From the NCBI GenBank assembly GCA_038224615.1, contig JBBRFH010000131.1, positions 1 through 9,492 of the forward strand: DNA of 9,492 bases, given 5' to 3'. Position numbers and translations under genes: made by a program. The notes below the pieces were generated by a model. That model was not told where the DNA came from, made no database searches, and saw only the letters and a list, made by a program, of their open reading frames with translations. The stretch is from JBBRFH01 sp038224615. Lineage in GTDB: Bacteria; Planctomycetota; Phycisphaerae; Tepidisphaerales; Tepidisphaeraceae. Positions 6,475 to 9,492 of this stretch are shown here, piece after piece (position 1 is the stretch's first letter; each line of letters opens with the position of its first letter).

Positions 6475-7320
6475 GTGAGCCGAGAGTTACACGTCATCAG
6501 GACAAGAGGCAATGGTTTTACACTTGTTGAGCTTCTCGTCGTCATTGGAATCATTGCTTTGTTGATTGCCGTTCTCCTGCCCGCGCTCAGCACAGCACGG
6601 TCGGCGGCGCGGCGAGTGGCTTGCGCCAGCAATCTGCGTCAACTTGGGACCGCCTTTAAGCTCTACGGCTTAGAGCACCGAGACTACTGTCCCTACTCCG
6701 GCTGGGATTCGACCCCCAATCTTCCAATTGCCACCATCAGCTGGGATGACCTGATCGCGCCATATGTCGGCGTCAAGCTGACCGACACCCAGTTCGTCAG
6801 CGGCAGTTATATCGTTGCGATGGCTGCCTGGCCCAAAGCTCCTGTGACGCTGTGCCCGAGCGATTCGAGTTCGCCAGGGAAACGCACGTACCGCATGTCC
6901 TCGCACGCCAACCGGAGCGACGACGGTCGCATCCGTCCCTGGACTGGCGCGCTGGGAACCATTCAGCGCGGCAGCATTTCTGGTTATCCTTTGCGTTCGG
7001 CGACCCAGCCCGAACAGATGAAATTTGCCAGCATGCGGAATGCGACAAAGCTGATCCTCTTGACGGAAACAATGGGTGCTGATCTCGCGTCTGATCGTGG
7101 GGTTGGAAACTGGCTCGGCGCTTCCATCGGCACGGCCTCCGACCAAATCGCTTCACCAAGAGCCCAGGCCATGCATCGCGGTCGATTCAACTACCTCATG
7201 GCTGACGGGCACGTCAGTCTGATGAGCCCCGTGGAGACCGTCCAAGGTCAGAACCCGGCGCTCGTGGTAGTCCCTGGAACGTTGTGCTACGGCATGTGGT
7301 CGGTTGCGCCGAACGATTGA
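6475..7320 (+). CDS. Prepilin-like protein with N-terminal cleavage/methylation motif and C-terminal H-X9-DG motif
   Basis: This 281-residue protein starts with a short basic leader, then the prepilin peptidase motif [10 protein letters not shown]. Cleavage is expected after G14, F15 would be methylated, and E19 is the conserved Glu at mature position 5. A single hydrophobic helix runs from 15 to about 37, ending at LLPALSTAR. Near the C-terminus H234 is followed by nine residues and D244-G245 (the H-X9-DG signature), in the context [14 protein letters not shown]. This family is highly expanded in Phycisphaerae and Lentisphaerae, often beside sugar regulators and secreted hydrolases. Its role is not established; a pseudopilin of a type II secretion or type IV pilus-like apparatus at the inner membrane is the usual suggestion. 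The next gene starts 90 bases on with no terminator between, so the two are probably co-transcribed. Regulation by the divergent XylR-type protein is inferred. Confidence 0.93.
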   Translation: MSRELHVIRTRGNGFTLVELLVVIGIIALLIAVLLPALSTARSAARRVACASNLRQLGTAFKLYGLEHRDYCPYSGWDSTPNLPIATISWDDLIAPYVGVKLTDTQFVSGSYIVAMAAWPKAPVTLCPSDSSSPGKRTYRMSSHANRSDDGRIRPWTGALGTIQRGSISGYPLRSATQPEQMKFASMRNATKLILLTETMGADLASDRGVGNWLGASIGTASDQIASPRAQAMHRGRFNYLMADGHVSLMSPVETVQGQNPALVVVPGTLCYGMWSVAPND

Positions 7321-7382
7321 ACACCGAGCAGCACCAACGCGCCCGACAAGCTGCGGTCCAGGTTCTGCAGGCGACCGTGGCA

Positions 7383-7405
7383 CTCAGACGTTAGACGCTG
7401 AGAGG
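7383..7405 (+). promoter_or_regulatory. RBS of the glycoside hydrolase-like gene, partly inside a hairpin
   Basis: AGAGG (7401-7405) lies five bases before the ATG at 7411. CTCAG (7383-7387) pairs with CTGAG (7398-7402) and CGT (7389-7391) with ACG (7395-7397) around a three-base loop, with one bulged A. The 3' arm overlaps the first two bases of the RBS, so the fold could slow translation slightly. The RBS is well supported; a regulatory role for the hairpin is speculative. Confidence 0.5.
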
Positions 7406-7410
7406 TTTGA

Positions 7411-9492
7411 ATGACGGCCCAACGACTGATCGCAATTTTCGCCATGTTGCTTTCGGTTGCGGCGCGCGCAGAAGAAGCTCCGAAGGTTCCATCGGCCGAC
7501 GCGCCGTCACGGATGATCGCGGCCGATGCGTCACTGCTCCCCGTAACTGAAAAGCTGCCCGGCCGTATTCTGTCACTGCCTCAAGGCGCGAAGCTGAAAT
7601 CCTCTTTCAAATCGGATCGCGGACAAGGTGTCGATAACCTTTTCGATAATGACTTGTCCACCTCCATCCGCGGTGCGGGTAACACCGCCGGACAAGGCCC
7701 CGTATCCGTCGTGATCACGTTCGCCGAGCCGATTGAACATTTAGGGGGTATCGAGACCGGCGCTTCAGACCGATTCAAAAATTACTACCCCATCGAGATG
7801 GAGTTCTGGGGCGATTCCGACGGCGACGGTCGCTGTGAGACACGTCTTGGCAGCACTCGCAACCTGGGACCCGGCGAAGTTTCGGTCCACCGTCATCGTT
7901 TCGACGGCCGCCTTGAAAGAACGCATGCATTGGAAATTCGCGTCATCGAGCAGTCGGTGACAGGGAGCAAACGCGCCTTCCAACTCAACGAGATGCGACT
8001 GGTGAGCGACCAGACGCTTCCGATCATAAAATCCGACCCTTCGCGTGAAACACGCTCACCAATGAACACACGCGGCCGTCCCCCGGCCGATGGCCTCGGT
8101 GAAATGCGGTATGTGGTCGAGGACTTTGAGTCATTGAGTTCGTGGCGCACTTGGGCCCGGAACACTGCCCAGCCCGAAGGCGAGCGGGCCTACGGCGGGT
8201 ACACATACCTCACCGGTGCCCTTCGTCCGCAACAGTCCCACCGCGGCGTCGGGGTCGGTCTCATTCGGTACTGCTTCAAGCAACCCGTTACCAGCGACGG
8301 TATGAACACCCTCTGGGCTCAACGTGGCTCCGTCACCGACCATAAAGGCACCATCGATGCAATACGCTTCTGGGCCAATCCGCAAGGTTTGAAATCCTCG
8401 ATCTCATTTGAGATCGTCGATTCGGCCGGCAAGAAAGCGCGTCTCCCCGCCGCCGAATTACTCGGCGACCAGTGGGCCGAGCACGTCGTCGAAGTCAACG
8501 AAAAAACCGCCCCCTCGCTCAAGGACATGCAGTACCCCCTGAGCCTGCTGCACGTTTTCTTCTCGACGCCCACCGTGGGGACGGGCGACGTGTTGATCGA
8601 TGACCTGACGCTCGTCGGTTCGTTCGATCCTGGCTATCGCGTCAGCATCGAACCCACCTTCAGCGGCATGGGGTATGACCCGAAACAGGACGTGGTCGTG
8701 CGCTACCGTCTTTCCAACGCGTTACCCACTGCCGTGAGCGCCAACTTCGAGGCCAAACTTTATTCGAGTTTCGACCCGATGAAGACCTCACCTGTGGCGA
8801 CGCAAGCTGTGCCAGTCACGATCCCGCCTTACGGAGAGCTGGATGTTCCGGTGAACTTCGGTCGCCGCACGTATGGGCACTATGAAGCCTCTCTTGCACT
8901 GAATGCAGAAGGTGTCCAGGCCCGCAAGACGGACATGGTGGCCGTGCTCAACTTGAATGGTGGCCGTGTGAATCGGTCTCCAATGTGGTTCGGGTCGCAA
9001 CACGCGATCGACTGGACATCGGACGAAGAGACGAGGTTCCTGCTTCGCAATGTCGTTGCGCCATTGGGACTGGATGCGTATCGCACGTTCGAGCCCCACC
9101 CGGCCGTTACGGAAAATAACCTGTTGATTGCCGCCGGGTTTAATGGCGTTCCTGTCGAACTCCGTGAGCCTTCACAAAAGTCGGACAATCGCGGCGCACC
9201 GACCGATCTTGAAGCTTACGGCCGCTGGGTCTCGGAGCGCGCCGTCGCCAAATACCTGCCCTATGCGGCCAGTATTCTCTCGGTCGAATTTTACAACGAG
9301 CCGGATCTCCCCAATTTCTGCTTCCTGCCCGATATTCAGGTCTATCTCGACATGCACCGCAAGTTCGCCGCCGCGTTCCGGTCAGCTATTCCGGGCGTGA
9401 AGATCGGCACGGGCGGAAACACCGTCCTGCACGGCAAAGCCAAGTCCGACTTCAACAGCGCCATGTATACCCAGCTCGCCGTCGAAACCGAC
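7411..9492 (+). CDS. Secreted multidomain protein with discoidin-like module and clan GH-A-like glycoside hydrolase domain (3' end beyond window)
   Basis: The frame is open for 694 codons from ATG 7411 to the window edge, so the C-terminus is missing. A signal peptide is visible (MTAQRLIAIFAMLLSVAARA, cleavage expected near residue 20), so the protein is exported. Residues about 60-200 look like an F5/8-type C (discoidin) or carbohydrate-binding beta-sandwich, with VDNLFDNDLSTSIR at 74-87 and an acidic DSDGDG loop at 135-140 that may bind calcium. Residues about 235-403 (VVEDFESLSSW to DVLIDDLTLVG) look like a second jelly-roll. Residues about 411-510 form another beta-rich segment. A (beta/alpha)8 domain seems to begin near WFGSQHAIDW (526-535). 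It has EFYNEPD (626-632), where N629-E630 fits the Asn-Glu acid/base motif of clan GH-A families such as GH39 or GH5. The nucleophile Glu would lie outside the window. It probably degrades a polysaccharide and is co-transcribed with the prepilin-like gene. The family number is uncertain. Confidence 0.88.
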   Translation, partial: MTAQRLIAIFAMLLSVAARAEEAPKVPSADAPSRMIAADASLLPVTEKLPGRILSLPQGAKLKSSFKSDRGQGVDNLFDNDLSTSIRGAGNTAGQGPVSVVITFAEPIEHLGGIETGASDRFKNYYPIEMEFWGDSDGDGRCETRLGSTRNLGPGEVSVHRHRFDGRLERTHALEIRVIEQSVTGSKRAFQLNEMRLVSDQTLPIIKSDPSRETRSPMNTRGRPPADGLGEMRYVVEDFESLSSWRTWARNTAQPEGERAYGGYTYLTGALRPQQSHRGVGVGLIRYCFKQPVTSDGMNTLWAQRGSVTDHKGTIDAIRFWANPQGLKSSISFEIVDSAGKKARLPAAELLGDQWAEHVVEVNEKTAPSLKDMQYPLSLLHVFFSTPTVGTGDVLIDDLTLVGSFDPGYRVSIEPTFSGMGYDPKQDVVVRYRLSNALPTAVSANFEAKLYSSFDPMKTSPVATQAVPVTIPPYGELDVPVNFGRRTYGHYEASLALNAEGVQARKTDMVAVLNLNGGRVNRSPMWFGSQHAIDWTSDEETRFLLRNVVAPLGLDAYRTFEPHPAVTENNLLIAAGFNGVPVELREPSQKSDNRGAPTDLEAYGRWVSERAVAKYLPYAASILSVEFYNEPDLPNFCFLPDIQVYLDMHRKFAAAFRSAIPGVKIGTGGNTVLHGKAKSDFNSAMYTQLAVETD

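Noticed and set aside
1..9492. CRISPR array, tRNA or rRNA genes, phage genes, toxin-antitoxin pairs
   Set aside because: I saw no regularly spaced repeats, cloverleaf-like sequences, rRNA cores or phage or toxin families on either strand.

Overview
The window is GC-rich bacterial DNA that looks like a planctomycete, most likely of the class Phycisphaerae. Four features point there: a large Thr/Gly/Asn-rich surface protein with a LEPR-XLL-like N-terminal motif and a CARDB domain; a single-gene prepilin-like protein ending in an H-X9-DG motif; a hybrid sugar-binding/AraC regulator of the XylR type; and a secreted multidomain glycoside hydrolase-like protein. Lentisphaerae share the last three families and cannot be excluded. 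The taxonomic call is an inference from family content, not from a marker gene.

Layout. (1) Positions 1-3123, minus strand: the first 1041 codons of a giant extracellular protein, running off the left edge. (2) 3124-3806: a 683-base gene-free stretch. It holds a good minus-strand extended -10 promoter about 420 bases upstream of the surface-protein start, followed by a chain of GC-rich hairpins and a terminator-like hairpin just before the ribosome binding site, so that gene probably has a long structured leader. (3) 3807-4811, plus strand: a galactose-mutarotase-like protein followed by a probable intrinsic terminator. (4) 4872-5060, plus strand: the C-terminal scrap of an ISKra4-like transposase, without the rest of the element. 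(5) 5137-6369, minus strand: a XylR-type regulator. (6) 6367-6474: a divergent control region with an AT-rich core containing nested palindromes. (7) 6475-7320, plus strand: the prepilin-like H-X9-DG protein. (8) 7411-9492, plus strand: the first 694 codons of the secreted glycoside hydrolase-like protein, running off the right edge.

How they may work together (inference). The regulator, prepilin-like gene and glycoside hydrolase look like a carbohydrate-responsive cassette. The regulator would sense a sugar through its periplasmic-binding-protein-like domain and act at the palindromic divergent region to control the pseudopilin and enzyme genes. The mutarotase-like protein could act on sugars too, but it is separated from the cassette by the transposase scrap. 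The surface protein is a separate transcription unit pointing left.

The least explained part of the window is the hairpin-rich leader at about 3141-3545. I could not match it by eye to a known RNA family.
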